DNA of 64,000 bases from DAOUEX01 sp034430235 (GTDB lineage: Bacteria; Chloroflexota; Anaerolineae; UBA2200), in assembly GCA_964478075.1 (NCBI GenBank), contig CAYZGO010000015.1, positions 1 to 64,000 of the forward strand. Direction: 5' to 3'. A program made the translations under genes and the position numbers. Positions 42,479 to 50,655 of the stretch are shown piece by piece. The stretch's first letter is position 1; each line of letters begins with the position of its first letter. Below the pieces are notes generated by a model, which was given only the letters and a program-made list of their open reading frames with translations, was not told where the DNA came from and searched no databases.

Positions 42479-43534
42479 CTAGCTCGTGCCTTTCATCTTG
42501 GGATCGAGCGCATCGCGCAGGCCATCCCCCAGAAAGTTGAAAGCGAACATGGTCAGCGAAAGGGCTATCGCTGGGAACAGCACCATGTGCGGGTATGAAC
42601 GAATGGCCTGCGCTCCTTCAGAGATCATGGTGCCCCAGCTCGGGGTTGGAGGGTCCACACCCAAACCGATGAAGCTGAGAAAGACCTCTGTGTTGATGTA
42701 ACCCGGGATGGCCAGCGTTTGCGCCACGATGCATGGCCCCATGATGTTAGGCACGATATGGCGGATAATGATGCGCATATCTCCCGCGCCAATCATGTGC
42801 GCAGCTTCGACGAATTCCTTCTCCTTCAGGGACAGAATCTGACCCCGTGTCAGCCGGGCCATACCCATCCAGGCGGTGATGCCAATCCCCATGAAGATAA
42901 AGAGCATCCCCCCGCCCCGGAGGCCCAACAACTTGTCCACGAAGTCGTTCACCCGGTTGAAGGTGTAGGCCATGGTCCCAGGACTCACGTCAGCAAAGGT
43001 GGATTTGAAGAAAGCCATCATGAGGATGATAAGCAGCATGGTAGGGAAGGCGTACATGATGTCTACGATGCGCATCATGATGTTGTCTACGCGGCCGCCG
43101 TAATAGCCCGAGATGCAGCCATAGACCAGGCCAATAGCGAGCGCGGTGAAGGCGCCCATAAAACCCACTGGCAGGGACACGCGCGTGCCGTAAATAAGGC
43201 GGCTCAAGACGTCTCGCCCCAGGTAGTCCGAACCAAACAGGAATTTGTCACCCGTCTTGGCATAGGCCTTGATGTTGCCTGGCAATAACCCAATCAGCCA
43301 GTTGGGTACAGTGTAGGCCTCGTTCGAGTCGCCCTCTGCATAATGGTATGGCGCGACTTGGGGCGCTAGAATGGCTGCCATGACCAACAGCAGCACAAGC
43401 GCCCCGCCCAAAAGCGAGGCCCGGTTGCGGATCAGCCGCCGCCACGCGTCCAGCCAAAGGTTCGCCGGTTTCCCCATACGCTCGCTCAAGCGTAGTGCCG
43501 CTTGCTCTCGTGCCGTTAGCTCTTGTGTTGTCAT
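42479..43534 (-). CDS. Oligopeptide ABC transporter permease (OppC/DppC type)
   Basis: A 351-residue inner-membrane permease. An N-terminal extension and first helix (LLGGALVLLLVMAAILAPQV) are followed by GSDYLGRDVLSRLIYGTRVS, a hallmark of OppC-type proteins, five core helices, and the cytoplasmic EAA loop around EFVEAAHMIGAGDMRIIIRH that docks on the ATPase. It forms the channel with the OppB-type permease, whose gene ends nine bases upstream. The insertion between helices (SPGTMAYTFNRVNDFVDKLL) makes it slightly longer than typical. Confidence 0.93.
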   Translation of the reverse strand: MTTQELTAREQAALRLSERMGKPANLWLDAWRRLIRNRASLLGGALVLLLVMAAILAPQVAPYHYAEGDSNEAYTVPNWLIGLLPGNIKAYAKTGDKFLFGSDYLGRDVLSRLIYGTRVSLPVGFMGAFTALAIGLVYGCISGYYGGRVDNIMMRIVDIMYAFPTMLLIILMMAFFKSTFADVSPGTMAYTFNRVNDFVDKLLGLRGGGMLFIFMGIGITAWMGMARLTRGQILSLKEKEFVEAAHMIGAGDMRIIIRHIVPNIMGPCIVAQTLAIPGYINTEVFLSFIGLGVDPPTPSWGTMISEGAQAIRSYPHMVLFPAIALSLTMFAFNFLGDGLRDALDPKMKGTS

Positions 43535-43543
43535 ACTTTCTCC

Positions 43544-44464
43544 CTACGTGTATCGGATTCGTGGATCCAGGAATGCGTACGTAATATCGACCATCAGGTT
43601 GGAAAGCACCAGGAACAGCGCGTACATGAGAATGGCACCCATCACCACTGGATAGTCCCGGTTCGTGATGCTGGTGATAAAGTACTTGCCCAGCCCCGGT
43701 ATGGCAAAGATCTGCTCTACTATAAATGTCCCGGTCACCAGCGCAGCGAACATCGGTCCCAGTATCGTCGCCACAGGAATGAAAGCGTTCTTCAACGCAT
43801 GGCGTATCATCACCGTACGCTCGCTCAAGCCCTTTGCGCGTGCTGTCCGGATATAGTCCTCACGGATCACCTGCAGCATGCTTGCTCGCGTCAGCCGCGC
43901 GATGATCGCTGACGATCCCGTGCCCAAGGCAAAGGCTGGCATGATCATCTTCGCTGGCGTGCCCCAACCGGCCACCGGGAACCAGCCCAGCGTCAAGGCA
44001 AAGATGACGATCAACAGTGGGCCCAAGACGATGTTGGGCACTGCGATCCCAAAGGTAGCCACGCCCATGCTCAAGTAGTCCCAGAACGTGTTCTGTTTCA
44101 GCGCGGCAAGCACACCCAGGGGTACACCAATGCCTATTGCAATCAGCAGTGCGAGTATGCCTAACTGGGCCGAGACGGGCAGGTGGTCGGCAAAGATGTC
44201 GTTCACCCTGCGGCTGCGCGAAGAGTAGATGGGCCCAAAGTCAAAGCGCGTGACGATGCCCCCGATATAGTCCACGTACTGCTTCCAGACCGGTTGATCC
44301 AGTCCGTAGTGCTTGTTCAGGTTGGCGATGATCTCCTTCGGCAATGGCTTCTCCCTGTCAAACGGTCCACCAGGCACGGCGTGGGCTAGTGCAAAGGTAA
44401 TCACCGATATGAAGAACAGGACCGGGACCAGCCACAACAACCTGCGCACAATATAGCGTAGCAT
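43544..44464 (-). CDS. Oligopeptide ABC transporter permease (OppB/DppB type)
   Basis: A 306-residue permease: first helix LLWLVPVLFFISVITFALAH, a periplasmic loop with LNKHYGLDQPVWKQYVDYI (a standard OppB motif), five further helices and the EAA loop DYIRTARAKGLSERTVMIRH. ATG at 44464 has AGGAGG five bases upstream; GTG two codons earlier overlaps the binding site. It heads the permease pair. The lipoprotein receptor gene is upstream on the same strand but separated by an 890-bp gap full of repeats and a terminator-like hairpin. Confidence 0.93.
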   Translation of the reverse strand: MLRYIVRRLLWLVPVLFFISVITFALAHAVPGGPFDREKPLPKEIIANLNKHYGLDQPVWKQYVDYIGGIVTRFDFGPIYSSRSRRVNDIFADHLPVSAQLGILALLIAIGIGVPLGVLAALKQNTFWDYLSMGVATFGIAVPNIVLGPLLIVIFALTLGWFPVAGWGTPAKMIMPAFALGTGSSAIIARLTRASMLQVIREDYIRTARAKGLSERTVMIRHALKNAFIPVATILGPMFAALVTGTFIVEQIFAIPGLGKYFITSITNRDYPVVMGAILMYALFLVLSNLMVDITYAFLDPRIRYT

Positions 44465-44567
44465 TGTCACCTCCTACTGGCAAATGTTCGGAGTCTGCAT
44501 TCACATATTCTATAGGCAAAACTCTCATACGTCAAATCTAGCACATTGTTACCTTGATTCCGGCAAC

Positions 44568-44767
44568 CTGTCATTCTGAGCTGCGCCATGGTGCGTTCGC
44601 ACCGCGCATTGTGAAAGAAACGCTGGTCTGTCATTGCGAGGAGCGCAGCGACGAGGCAATCTCCCTCTCACCAACGGGTGGAGATTGCTTCGCCCCTGCG
44701 GGGCTCGCCCTGGGTCTTTCGCCCCTCTGGGGCATGCTACGCGAGGCCCAGGGCCAAAGGCAATGAC
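44568..44767. repeat. Dispersed repeat A, copy 2
   Basis: About 200 bp that begin CTGTCATTCTGAGCTGCGCC, contain GTCATTGCGAGGAGCGCAGC with the inverted GGAGATTGCTTCGCC, and end GGCAATGAC. Parts match 138-343, with the CTGAGCTGCGCCATGG segment in inverted position relative to the other copy. It occupies part of the 890-bp gene-free region 44465-45352; the remainder contains the hairpins described next and no supported gene. Confidence 0.7.
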
Positions 44768-45051
44768 AACGTGGGCGGTTTCTGAGCACCCTCGCTGTCT
44801 ATCACTTTGCGGTGTGGCCCTGGAGTAGCACGACCACGTTGCCTATGAGCCCATGGCTCGCCACCATACGTGAGAATGAGGAAGCGATTGTGCGAATGCG
44901 CACTGCCGTGGAGTTGAGCGGCACTTGCCCCGCTCCCCTTCGCTTCGGGATCCACATGGCCACCGAATGGAATTCGCCGGCTGAACCCTTCGGGCTAGAG
45001 CCCTCAAGGGCGGAGCCTGAAAAGACCCCTCAGGGTCTTGGTCTAGCGCCT

Positions 45052-45141
45052 GCCTGCACCTGTGCCTGCCCTGTCTCACCTTTGTCTTTACGCCAAAGGC
45101 GTAAACGGGGACGACAGGACTGAGGCGCCACAGGTGCAGGC
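45052..45141. repeat. Nested inverted repeat
   Basis: GCCTGCACCTGTG (45052-45064) pairs with CACAGGTGCAGGC (45129-45141). Between them is a second perfect hairpin, TTTACGCC/GGCGTAAA (45078-45096). A further small hairpin, AAGACCC/GGGTCTT, is at 45022-45040. The CCTGCCCTGTCT flank is shared with 40461-40476, so this may be a diverged copy of the same element type. Confidence 0.6.
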
Positions 45142-45300
45142 ACAGGTGAGGGCGCTTCCCAACTTCAGCCAGGGATTTCAATCCTTGGCTCACTGAGGTG
45201 CCGCTCACTCTGTTGGGAGACTGCTAAACCACCCCTTCCACTCTGCGGTCTTGCCCCGTGTCTAACGGAACTGACAGGCGGCTAGACATCACATAAGAGA

Positions 45301-45331
45301 AGCCACGTAGCCCACGAGGAGCTACGTGGCT
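45301..45331 (-). terminator. Terminator of the peptide-binding lipoprotein gene
   Basis: On the minus strand AGCCACGTAGC pairs perfectly with GCTACGTGGCT, followed by TCTCTTATGTG. It starts 22 bases after the stop codon. It may partly separate the abundant receptor message from the permease genes. Confidence 0.65.
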
Positions 45332-45352
45332 CTTCAACTCGTTGGCACTACT

Positions 45353-47002
45353 CTACTGAGCGTGGATCTTCCACTTCTCAATATGTTGGCCGCCAACGAG
45401 CTGGTCGGTGCGCTCCAGGTACGGCTTGTCGCACCTTACGCTGGTGTAGTAGTAGATGGGGATGATCACCGCTTCATCCGCGCACAGGATCTTCTCAGCC
45501 TTGAAGTACAGCTCCCTGCGCTTCTCTGGATCGCTTTCCAGGGCCGCCTGGTCGCACAGGCTGGAGAACTCGTCCGCACCAGGGCCAGACCATTTGGGCT
45601 CGTTTAGGCTCTTCGTCAGGTGGAAGTTCTCCGTCACCCAGTTGTTCTGATCCGGGTAATCTGCGCACCAGCCCAGACGATAGACCTGCGGGGAGTCTTC
45701 AGCGAGTGTCTTGAGGTAGACCCCCCATTCCTGGTTGGCCAGCTTGGCCTCAATACCGAGGTTCTCCTTCCAGGACATCTGGATGAACTGCGCGATCTTG
45801 GCGTGCCCTTCGCTGGTGTTGTACATCAAGGTGATCTCCGGTAGGCCTGCGCCACCCGGATACCCGGCCTCGGCCAGTAACTCCTTTCCCTTGTCTGGAT
45901 TGAACACGATGCCCGGGAAGTCGGGATTATCAGCCACCTGGCCGAAGATGCCCTTGCAGGCAAAGCTCCAGGCCGGCAGTTGGCCACCCTTCAGCACGGT
46001 GTCAATCAGCTGCTGGCGGTCAACGCCATAGGAAAGCGCCTTGCGCACCAAGACGTTGTCAGTCCCGGGCTTGGTGGTGTTGAAGCCGTAGTAGTAGGTG
46101 CACAGTGCGGGCGCGATGGTCAGCTCCTTGCTCAACACCGGGTCCGCCTTGACGCGGTCCATGTCGTCCAGTGGCACGGCGGCTACGTCAAGCTCGCCGT
46201 TCTCATACATGGCGAACGCCGTTGAGGTTTCTACAACCATGACGCAGTCGATCGTCTCAATGGTGACGGACTTGGCATCCCACCAGTGGGGGTTCTTGAC
46301 CATGACCATCCTGCTTTCGTGCTCCCACGTGTCCAGGCAGTAAGGGCCATTGGTCCAGATATTCCCAGGCTCGGTCCACTTGTCACCGAACTGCTCGATG
46401 GGTTCTCTGGGCTGCGGGCGGTTGACCCACATGCTGGCGATGGCCGGGAAGTAGCCGGCGGGCGACTCCAGCGTGAACTCGACTGTGTAGTCATCTACCG
46501 CCTTCACGCCAATGGAATCTATGTCCGTGCTCTCACCGGTATTGACCGCCATCGCGTTCTTGATGCCGTAGCAAACGTAGGCATAGTCTGAGGCCGTCTC
46601 AGGGTTGAGGGTGCGCTTGACACCGTACTCGATGTCGTGCGCGGTCACGGGACGCTTCTTCTCGGCCTCGCCCGTCGCCGGGTCGTAGTGCACCCAGTAG
46701 CCGTCCTCGCGCATCTTGAACGTCCATGTCAGGCCGTCAGCAGATACGCTCCACTTCGTGGCCAGCTCTGGAATGACTGCTGCCTCTGTGGTATCCTCAA
46801 AGTCCGTCAACCCCAGGAACAACTGCTCATCACAGAACACCGAGGTGGTGTCCGTGGCCAGCGCTGGGTCCAACGTCGGTGGCTCAGTACCCAGGTTCCA
46901 GTGGAGCGTCGTCTCCAGCTTCTCAGCCGGCTTGCAGGAGGTGACAATCATGGCCAAAGCCAGGAGCAGTGTCACCGCCACAGCGAATCTTTTACCAAAC
47001 AT
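45353..47002 (-). CDS. Peptide-binding lipoprotein (SBP family 5)
   Basis: A 549-residue extracytoplasmic receptor of the oligopeptide ABC importer family. The signal peptide ends in a clear lipobox, MIVTSC with Cys23. Mature motifs are HWNLGTEPPTLDPAL, DVIPELA-like core IPELATKWSVSADGLTWTF, TAHDIEYGVKRTLNP and VRKALSYGVDRQQLIDTVL. It captures the substrate and delivers it to the permeases encoded downstream. GAGGAGGAGACTAAGAG precedes the start. The ligand is not predictable from sequence. A putative ECF sigma/anti-sigma pair lies just upstream on the same strand. Confidence 0.94.
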   Translation of the reverse strand: MFGKRFAVAVTLLLALAMIVTSCKPAEKLETTLHWNLGTEPPTLDPALATDTTSVFCDEQLFLGLTDFEDTTEAAVIPELATKWSVSADGLTWTFKMREDGYWVHYDPATGEAEKKRPVTAHDIEYGVKRTLNPETASDYAYVCYGIKNAMAVNTGESTDIDSIGVKAVDDYTVEFTLESPAGYFPAIASMWVNRPQPREPIEQFGDKWTEPGNIWTNGPYCLDTWEHESRMVMVKNPHWWDAKSVTIETIDCVMVVETSTAFAMYENGELDVAAVPLDDMDRVKADPVLSKELTIAPALCTYYYGFNTTKPGTDNVLVRKALSYGVDRQQLIDTVLKGGQLPAWSFACKGIFGQVADNPDFPGIVFNPDKGKELLAEAGYPGGAGLPEITLMYNTSEGHAKIAQFIQMSWKENLGIEAKLANQEWGVYLKTLAEDSPQVYRLGWCADYPDQNNWVTENFHLTKSLNEPKWSGPGADEFSSLCDQAALESDPEKRRELYFKAEKILCADEAVIIPIYYYTSVRCDKPYLERTDQLVGGQHIEKWKIHAQ

Positions 47003-47150
47003 CTCTTAGTCTCCTCCTCATAATATGCTGGTCCGTAAACCGCTAACAGATACTGCGCAGTTGCTCTATCCGATATGCCTCACCTCCCTTCAATCCAGGT
47101 CTTGATCAAGCGCTGCGTAATAGTCTCCGCAAGACGAGAACAGCTCTCGT

Positions 47151-47594
47151 CTATTCGACAGTCTCTAGTTCAGGAATGAAACCCCTCCTGCGGAGAGAAG
47201 GCTCTCTTCCCATCCGAAAAAGGATGTACCCTCGCAAAACATCTTGCGGCTGTTCCTCACGAGTAGGTATGCGTCGAACTGCGGGCGTGGAATGCGTCGG
47301 CCTGTGTGATACAGTTACACCACGATTCACCTCAAGGCCAAAAGCCAAGAGCAGAACACTGATCACCACGGCTTGCACAAGAGGAGCCAGAGGACGCAAA
47401 GAACGCCTTGCCCAACGCCGCAAATTCGTTGGCGCGTTCATCTCGCGCACACGAGATAGAATCCTGGGCCATACATCTGCCGGAGGCTCTGCCGCCGAGA
47501 CAGAATCCTCCAGGCTCCAACGTATCAGTCGGCCCAGGTCGTTCTCCGAAGAGAGGCCATTTATCTTATCCAGTGCATCCTTAGAACGTGCCAT
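47151..47594 (-). CDS. Putative anti-sigma factor, single membrane helix
   Basis: A 147-residue protein with a soluble N-terminal part, one membrane helix (about 71-90, LVQAVVISVLLLAFGLEV) and a short basic extracytoplasmic tail. No zinc-binding HxxxCxxC motif is present. Its gene overlaps the end of the ECF sigma gene by 14 bases, the usual arrangement for a sigma/anti-sigma pair, and EPPADVWPRILSRVRE is typical of the helical sigma-binding region in such proteins. Function is therefore inferred from position and topology. No ribosome-binding site is obvious; translation is probably coupled to the sigma gene. Confidence 0.68.
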   Translation of the reverse strand: MARSKDALDKINGLSSENDLGRLIRWSLEDSVSAAEPPADVWPRILSRVREMNAPTNLRRWARRSLRPLAPLVQAVVISVLLLAFGLEVNRGVTVSHRPTHSTPAVRRIPTREEQPQDVLRGYILFRMGREPSLRRRGFIPELETVE

Positions 47595-48156
47595 AGACAA
47601 CTTGGCCTGACAATCTCTTGTCTTCGCTCAGGCTCTTGTGCAGAGCCTTACACGCATAGTGCAGCCGCGACTTGACAGTGCCAACTGGACAATCGAGAAT
47701 GTACGCAATCTCTGACAGGCTAAACCCCTGCAAATAGAAAAGCACAATCACAACCCGCTGCTTGAAACTGAGCGAGGCCACTGCTTCCCGAACAACCTGG
47801 CCAAGCTCGTTCCCCTCAGCCGTGCGTTCAGGACAAGCAGCGGGCCCAGCAATCAGACGGTCAATCAGCGTTTCGAGAGCCAGCGGCCACTGCCGGTTAC
47901 GGTTCGCCCAATTATAACTCAGGTTGACAACGATACGATACAGCCAGGGAGAGAGGGAAGCTGAGGCGTCTACCTTTCCCACAACAGCGTATGCCCGCAC
48001 AAAGCAATCTTGCAGGATCTCGTCAGCCGCACCACGATCGCCTGTGATAGCTAGAGCGGCCTGGTAAAGCTGACGTTTGTATTTGTGATACAGAGCCTCA
48101 AACGCGTCAAGGTCGCCGCAGCGGATGCGCGAGATGAGTTCCGCGTCCTCGCTCAT
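47581..48156 (-). CDS. ECF-type RNA polymerase sigma factor
   Basis: A 191-residue sigma-70 family member with only regions 2 and 4. Region 2 spans about 10-85 (GDLDAFEALYHKYKRQLYQAAL, AADEILQDCFVRAY, LSPWLYRIVVNLSYNW) and region 4 about 125-180 (LSFKQRVVIVLFYLQGFSLS, EIAYILDCPVGTVKSRLHYA). It redirects RNA polymerase to stress or envelope promoters when released by the membrane anti-sigma encoded immediately downstream. A candidate self-activated promoter lies at 48192-48225. Confidence 0.93.
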   Translation of the reverse strand: MSEDAELISRIRCGDLDAFEALYHKYKRQLYQAALAITGDRGAADEILQDCFVRAYAVVGKVDASASLSPWLYRIVVNLSYNWANRNRQWPLALETLIDRLIAGPAACPERTAEGNELGQVVREAVASLSFKQRVVIVLFYLQGFSLSEIAYILDCPVGTVKSRLHYACKALHKSLSEDKRLSGQVVYGTF

Positions 48157-48191
48157 AGGCCCCTGCCCTCAGCTTGAGCGCCCTCACCAAC

Positions 48192-48225
48192 TTATACACA
48201 AGGAAAGCGCCCAAAAGGTTCAATT
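48192..48225 (-). promoter_or_regulatory. Candidate ECF-dependent (autoregulatory) promoter
   Basis: On the minus strand TGAACC is followed after 16 bases by TGTGTATAA, similar to the AAC-containing -35 and GTA-type -10 of many ECF promoters, about 35 bases upstream of the sigma gene. No good sigma-70 promoter is seen there. This is pattern-based inference. Confidence 0.35.
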
Positions 48226-48256
48226 CGTAGGCGGGATTGGCTCCCGATTCGATCGA

Positions 48257-49024
48257 CTAGGATGGTATAATCAGCACCTGGCCAACAGAAATCCAATGAG
48301 GATCCGACAAGTTGTTGGCCACGATAATGTCCCAGACACTCTTGCCAAAACGTGCCGCAATGCTGTACAGAGTGTCTCCAGGCTGCACCACGTAAGAATC
48401 CCCACCAGGCAAGGACGAACTGCTGCCTTGGGGGATAACCAGCCTCTGTCCGACGTGAATGTACCATGGATTGACAATGCCGTTGGCTTGACTGATAGCA
48501 TCAACGGTCGTGTTGTATTTCCTGGCAATGGAGTAAAGGGTATCCCCGGGCTGAACAATGTACTCGCGCGATGGAGCAAGAGTCGGGGGGGACGTACCGG
48601 GTACTTTGAGCACCTGCCCTACGTTGATGTCGTTGGCATCAGGCAAGCCATTGAGGGCCACGAGAGCTTCGACTGTGGTGTTGAAACGCCGGGCAATGGA
48701 ATACAACGTATCATGCCACTGCACAGTGTACTCGAATTGGCCGGGTATGGGCGTCAACGTGGGGGCAGGAGCGGTCGGCGTCCCTGCAATCCCGGTCGGA
48801 GAAGCTTGGGCCACACTGATAATGGTCGGGCCGGCGGTCAATGGAAGCGCCGTGGGAGGGGCCTGAACGGTCAATACCTGCGTGGGAGTAATGGTGCGCG
48901 TAGAAGTCACAGCAACAGTCGGTGTGACGGCTTCTGGTTTGGCGCGTGTGCAGCCAGCTAGTCCCACGCTCACCAAGCTAACGAGCAGGACACTCGCGCA
49001 ACAAGTTAGCACTATCTTCCTCAT
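48257..49024 (-). CDS. Triple-LysM lipoprotein
   Basis: A 255-residue exported lipoprotein: lipobox GLAGC with Cys25, a Thr/Pro-rich linker to about residue 90, then three LysM domains (about 94-138, 152-197, 210-254), each with the pattern YxVQxxDTLYSIA...VGQxLxIP. LysM binds N-acetylglucosamine in peptidoglycan. No catalytic domain is attached, so a structural or sensing role is likely. ATG at 49024 with AGGAGGAGAG upstream was chosen because the longer frame would bury the signal peptide. It has its own promoter and lies directly upstream of the ECF sigma unit. Confidence 0.9.
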   Translation of the reverse strand: MRKIVLTCCASVLLVSLVSVGLAGCTRAKPEAVTPTVAVTSTRTITPTQVLTVQAPPTALPLTAGPTIISVAQASPTGIAGTPTAPAPTLTPIPGQFEYTVQWHDTLYSIARRFNTTVEALVALNGLPDANDINVGQVLKVPGTSPPTLAPSREYIVQPGDTLYSIARKYNTTVDAISQANGIVNPWYIHVGQRLVIPQGSSSSLPGGDSYVVQPGDTLYSIAARFGKSVWDIIVANNLSDPHWISVGQVLIIPS

Positions 49025-49137
49025 CGTGCGCGCTCTCCTCCTTCCTTCAGGAACGCTCAGACAGCGAACTCCCAATCAGTTGCCTGAGGGGGCGCTGACG
49101 TGAACGAGAGACTGACCGTAGCAAAACATGCACAAAT

Positions 49138-49166
49138 ATCATACCATAACACTGTGGGGTTGTCAA
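49138..49166 (-). promoter_or_regulatory. Sigma-70-type promoter of the LysM lipoprotein
   Basis: On the minus strand a perfect TTGACA and TATGAT with a 17-base spacer, giving a 5' leader of about 105 bases. Confidence 0.72.
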
Positions 49167-49208
49167 ATGTATTTCAACTGGCCGTCGTATACGAAAACTG
49201 CGACAACT

Positions 49209-49234
49209 GTAGAGACGTAGCATGCTACGTCTTT
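49209..49234. repeat. Palindromic repeat B, degenerate short form
   Basis: GTAGAGACGTAGCATGCTAC is identical to the 28-bp copy, after which the right arm decays (GTCTTTGCC in place of GTCTCTAC). It lies between the LysM promoter and the convergent end of the second THEP1 gene. Confidence 0.8.
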
Positions 49235-49273
49235 GCCACTGCTGCACGAACGCCTGGAAACTGGGATGCACCC

Positions 49274-49789
49274 TCAACTGGCAAGCAACTGTACAACCTG
49301 ATCCAAGAGACGCTCTCTATTGGCAAAGGTGACCGACACGACGACCACTCCAGCCATGCTCTTTAGAGCGTCAGCCCAGGGATGCGCCCGCCACATTACC
49401 GTGCCCAGCACGGCCTTGGGGCTTTGCACAGCGTGCAGCACCGCTGCGCGAAACGCAGCAGACAACAGTTCCATCTTACCTATCTCATCAATGACCACGT
49501 AATCTGCCTCTGCCACAGCCTGGTAGAGCGCAGATACAGCTACTATATCCACGTTTTCCACGTATACACTGTATTTGCCCACGCGCGGAAGACCGGGCAC
49601 ACTCACGTACGCCAGAGTGGCCCGCTGTCCATCCAAGGTCACAATCTCAAAGCCAAGCCGACGCTTTCCCTCTCGAATCTCTTGCGTGTAAAAGCCCCCA
49701 CAGCGTCCGGGCAGTGCAGCAACCAACTTTTTGATCAGAGTGGTCTTGCCTACGCCCGGCCGCCCGCTCAGCAGGACAGTGCGGCCCAT
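49274..49789 (-). CDS. THEP1-type nucleoside-triphosphatase (second copy)
   Basis: A 171-residue P-loop NTPase with canonical Walker A SGRPGVGKTTLIKKL (8-22), GGFYTQEIREGKRRLGFEIV, and Walker B YVVIDEIGKMEL, the THEP1 signature. The family hydrolyses NTPs with poor specificity in vitro; its physiological role is undefined. ATG at 49789 with GGAGG six bases upstream is clearly better than the distal start at 49948, whose 53 extra residues are non-homologous. It differs from the mfd-linked copy in having the standard P-loop. No obvious operon partner. Confidence 0.9.
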   Translation of the reverse strand: MGRTVLLSGRPGVGKTTLIKKLVAALPGRCGGFYTQEIREGKRRLGFEIVTLDGQRATLAYVSVPGLPRVGKYSVYVENVDIVAVSALYQAVAEADYVVIDEIGKMELLSAAFRAAVLHAVQSPKAVLGTVMWRAHPWADALKSMAGVVVVSVTFANRERLLDQVVQLLAS

Positions 49790-49954
49790 GGGAATCCTCC
49801 TATGTGCGGCATAGTATAGCTGTAACCTTGGATTGGCACAACTCGCTGTGAGGCCACAAGAGCGCAAGCTTGACAGTGCTTCGGATGCCGAGGAGGAACG
49901 GGCATTCGAGATGCTGGCTACGTGGTTGGCCGCTGACCTGGGGATCACAGCATA

Positions 49955-49996
49955 AAGAGGCCAGGATTGCCTCAGTAGCCATCCTGGCCTCTCTTA
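49955..49996 (-). terminator. Rho-independent terminator after lepB
   Basis: AGAGGCCAGGAT pairs with ATCCTGGCCTCT over a 13-base loop. On the minus strand it is followed by TTATG, downstream of lepB; the plus-strand side also has CTTACTG, so it may be bidirectional. The remaining sequence in 49790-50050 holds nothing I can name. Confidence 0.7.
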
Positions 49997-50050
49997 CTGC
50001 TTTGCGCACAAACTGCGAACTCTCTGAGCAATACCCTGTGAATCCCGTCG

Positions 50051-50629
50051 TCAGTGTACCAGACCTGCCTCACCAGGCGGCCAATAGCGAACCCAGGCGT
50101 GCCCGATAATGTCGGACAAAGCCACCTCACCAAAGCTGCGTGAATCGTTGCTGGAGCCGCGATTGTCACCAAGGACGAACACATAGTCTGGCGATACCAC
50201 GCGAGGCGGCATATTGCCGGATGTTAGTTGCTCTAGATAGGATTCCTCCAGAGCCTGGCCATTGATGTAGACGCGGCCATCTCTGATTTCAATGGTCTCG
50301 CCTGGCAGGGCAACAACGCGCTTGATGAGCGGCGGGTCTGACTGCCGTCGGTTCGGCAGTTTGAGCACCACGATGTCCCCCCGCCGCGGTAGATGGAAGC
50401 GATACGAAACCTTTTCAATAATGAGCCGCTGGTCGTCATACAGGTTAGGCTGCATACTCTGGCCTTCCACCCGAGTGGCCTGCGCCAGGAATGCATTGAC
50501 AACCAGCACAATGAGTAAGGCAGGCAGGATAGTCTCCAAGACATCCCGTATCCAGCCTGTGATCCTGCGCCATATCGAAACAGAAGGTGCTATCTGCGGT
50601 GTTGGCTCAATAGGAAGCTTTTCAGTCAT
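50051..50629 (-). CDS. lepB: Signal peptidase I
   Basis: A 192-residue type I signal peptidase that cleaves signal peptides of secreted proteins outside the membrane. One N-terminal membrane helix (about 30-50, LETILPALLIVLVVNAFLAQ), then the Ser/Lys dyad: Ser58 in VEGQSMQPNL and Lys103 in LIKRVVALPGE, with GDNRGSSNDSRSFG as the conserved box E. It follows pnp by 26 bases and is probably the last gene of rpsO-pnp-lepB, an uncommon partnership. It would serve the many signal-peptide proteins in this window. Confidence 0.94.
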   Translation of the reverse strand: MTEKLPIEPTPQIAPSVSIWRRITGWIRDVLETILPALLIVLVVNAFLAQATRVEGQSMQPNLYDDQRLIIEKVSYRFHLPRRGDIVVLKLPNRRQSDPPLIKRVVALPGETIEIRDGRVYINGQALEESYLEQLTSGNMPPRVVSPDYVFVLGDNRGSSNDSRSFGEVALSDIIGHAWVRYWPPGEAGLVH

Positions 50630-50655
50630 CTGCCTGGTATCCTCTAGAGCTATCG

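Noticed and set aside
44812..45208. Frames on both strands in the 890-bp gap upstream of the permease genes
   Set aside because: Both overlap repeat-like hairpins, lack binding sites and show no motif.
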